In this document: piece after piece, positions 63,201 to 64,000 of the stretch
Numbering within the stretch: the stretch's first letter is position 1
Layout: every line of letters starts with the position of its first letter
Assembly (NCBI RefSeq): GCF_901933205.1
Contig: NC_044574.1
Coordinates: 20,507,733-20,571,732, forward strand
DNA length: 64,000 nt
Direction of reading: 5' to 3'
Origin: Camarhynchus parvulus
Taxonomy: Eukaryota > Chordata > Aves > Passeriformes > Thraupidae
Translations under genes and position numbers: made by a program
The notes under the pieces: generated by a model
The model's input: the letters and a program-made list of their open reading frames with translations, nothing else
What the model was told of the DNA's origin: nothing
Database searches by the model: none

Positions 63201-64000
63201 ACATGTTCATATTTGGATATGCACCTGGAATTTCCTCACTCATTTGTGAATTCCTTTGTGAAGAGTAATATGGCATCAGCCACATAGGACTATGCTCACT
63301 AACTATGCTCTTGACGTGTCTTAGGTTTGGCATTTATTTGTCACCTAAGCATGATATGAGTTTTGAGTCTGTATTTTGCTCAGGTATACCAGAATAGCCT
63401 TTTTGAAGTGAAATTGCCATCTGAAGCTGAGCTCTGTCAGTCCGAGCCAGAGTCCTAGGACCAGTATAGAAGAAAATGAAAATGAATGCACAAGTGAGTG
63501 AGAAAGGGATGAGGAGAGGAATTGTGTTTTACTGAGAATTCCAACATCAATAGATCTTTGGGACCACAATATTTATATCTCTTGTCCTTGCACTTTCCTC
63601 AGGTTAGAGCTAGAAAAACACTACAGAGTGAACAGCATATATGTGTTTGTGAGTGTGTTAAATTCATGTGGTATTTTAAAAGCATAGAGAAGAATATCTC
63701 TTTTGGGTGTGCAGAGAGTGGGAAATTGCCTAATGGTCAAGTGTGAAAGAGTAAGGCTGAAGAAGAGACAGATTTCTGAATCTCTGACAGGCTGTAGGGA
63801 CTATTTTCAGCTTTTATAATTGAATTTTGAACCACTGGAAGAAGAATTTATGTGCACAATTTCTGCTGCTTTCCATCACCAGAGCAAAACTTCACTGCAT
63901 CACAGTCTACCTAATCATCTGATATCCTCATTTCTCAGCAGAAAAAAGAGATGTGTGTCATAGTAAGTGTATGTTTGCATAAAGTCTCAATGACATTAAG
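60256..64000. other. AT-rich intron, no gene seen
   Basis: No recognisable gene or transposon. A 18-base palindromic hairpin AGTATTAT-CA-ATAATACT lies at 61312-61329. T and A runs lie near 61700-61750 and 62410. The open frames, up to about 78 codons, have no known counterparts. Confidence 0.55.

Larger units (their letters stand above)
1713..64000 (+). other. Very long AT-rich intron (or intron plus intergenic DNA) downstream of the exon
   Basis: From the donor onward I see no further protocadherin exon. In particular there is no sequence that would encode the RRVTF motif (CM3) of the long delta-1 tail. No other open frame exceeds about 125 codons and none is recognisable. Mammalian PCDH7 is known for introns of tens to hundreds of kilobases, so a single intron spanning the rest of the window is the simplest reading. 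Apart from the first 650 bases, the region is AT-rich and CpG-poor, in sharp contrast to the GC-rich exon. Confidence 0.75.

Noticed and set aside
1713..64000. CRISPR arrays, operons, integrases, phage or plasmid features
   Set aside because: None seen. Repeats are simple eukaryotic microsatellites and short duplications, not spaced identical repeats with unique spacers.

Overview
The window looks like a piece of a bird genome, most likely a neoavian. Three things point there. A protocadherin exon is split by a spliceosomal donor. A 5'-truncated CR1 LINE lies at 59265-60255. A solo LTR of a family I recognise from neoavian genomes lies at 25488-26068. Nothing in the window is bacterial: there are no operons, no ribosome binding sites and no CRISPR array.

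The only confident protein-coding feature is at the left edge. Bases 3-1712 are the 3' part of a large first coding exon of a delta-1 protocadherin of the PCDH7 type: the end of cadherin repeat EC4, all of EC5, EC6 and EC7, the transmembrane helix, and the cytoplasmic part that carries conserved motifs CM1 and CM2. The exon stops at a phase-0 CAG|GTAAGA donor. The RRVTF-bearing tail exon expected of the long isoform is not in the window. From 1713 to 64000 I read one very long, AT-rich intron (or intron plus intergenic DNA). Its first 650 bases are still GC- and CpG-rich and hold a possible antisense poly(A) signal.

The rest has no open reading frame that I recognise as a gene. Its content is: (i) transposon remains, namely a decayed CR1/L2-like LINE reverse transcriptase (about 41325-42110, plus strand), a solo LTR (minus strand) and a CR1 3' end (minus strand); (ii) microsatellites and T/G-only tracts; (iii) short tandem duplications of 13-41 bases; (iv) several hairpins and palindromes, the best being 18-base arms at 11100-11146 and a perfect 13-base stem at 48363-48395; (v) patches that look like conserved non-coding elements, with homeodomain or SOX-type motif clusters, which fits a developmental cell-adhesion gene with a huge first intron.

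I found no undescribed multi-gene system. The points most worth a second look are whether the exon is PCDH7 itself or a diverged PCDH7-like paralogue, the antisense signal beside the CpG-rich block, the ATCAAT double hairpin at 48363-48442, and the SOX-type cluster near 56137. Family identifications rest on memory of typical sequences. No alignment or database search was run.
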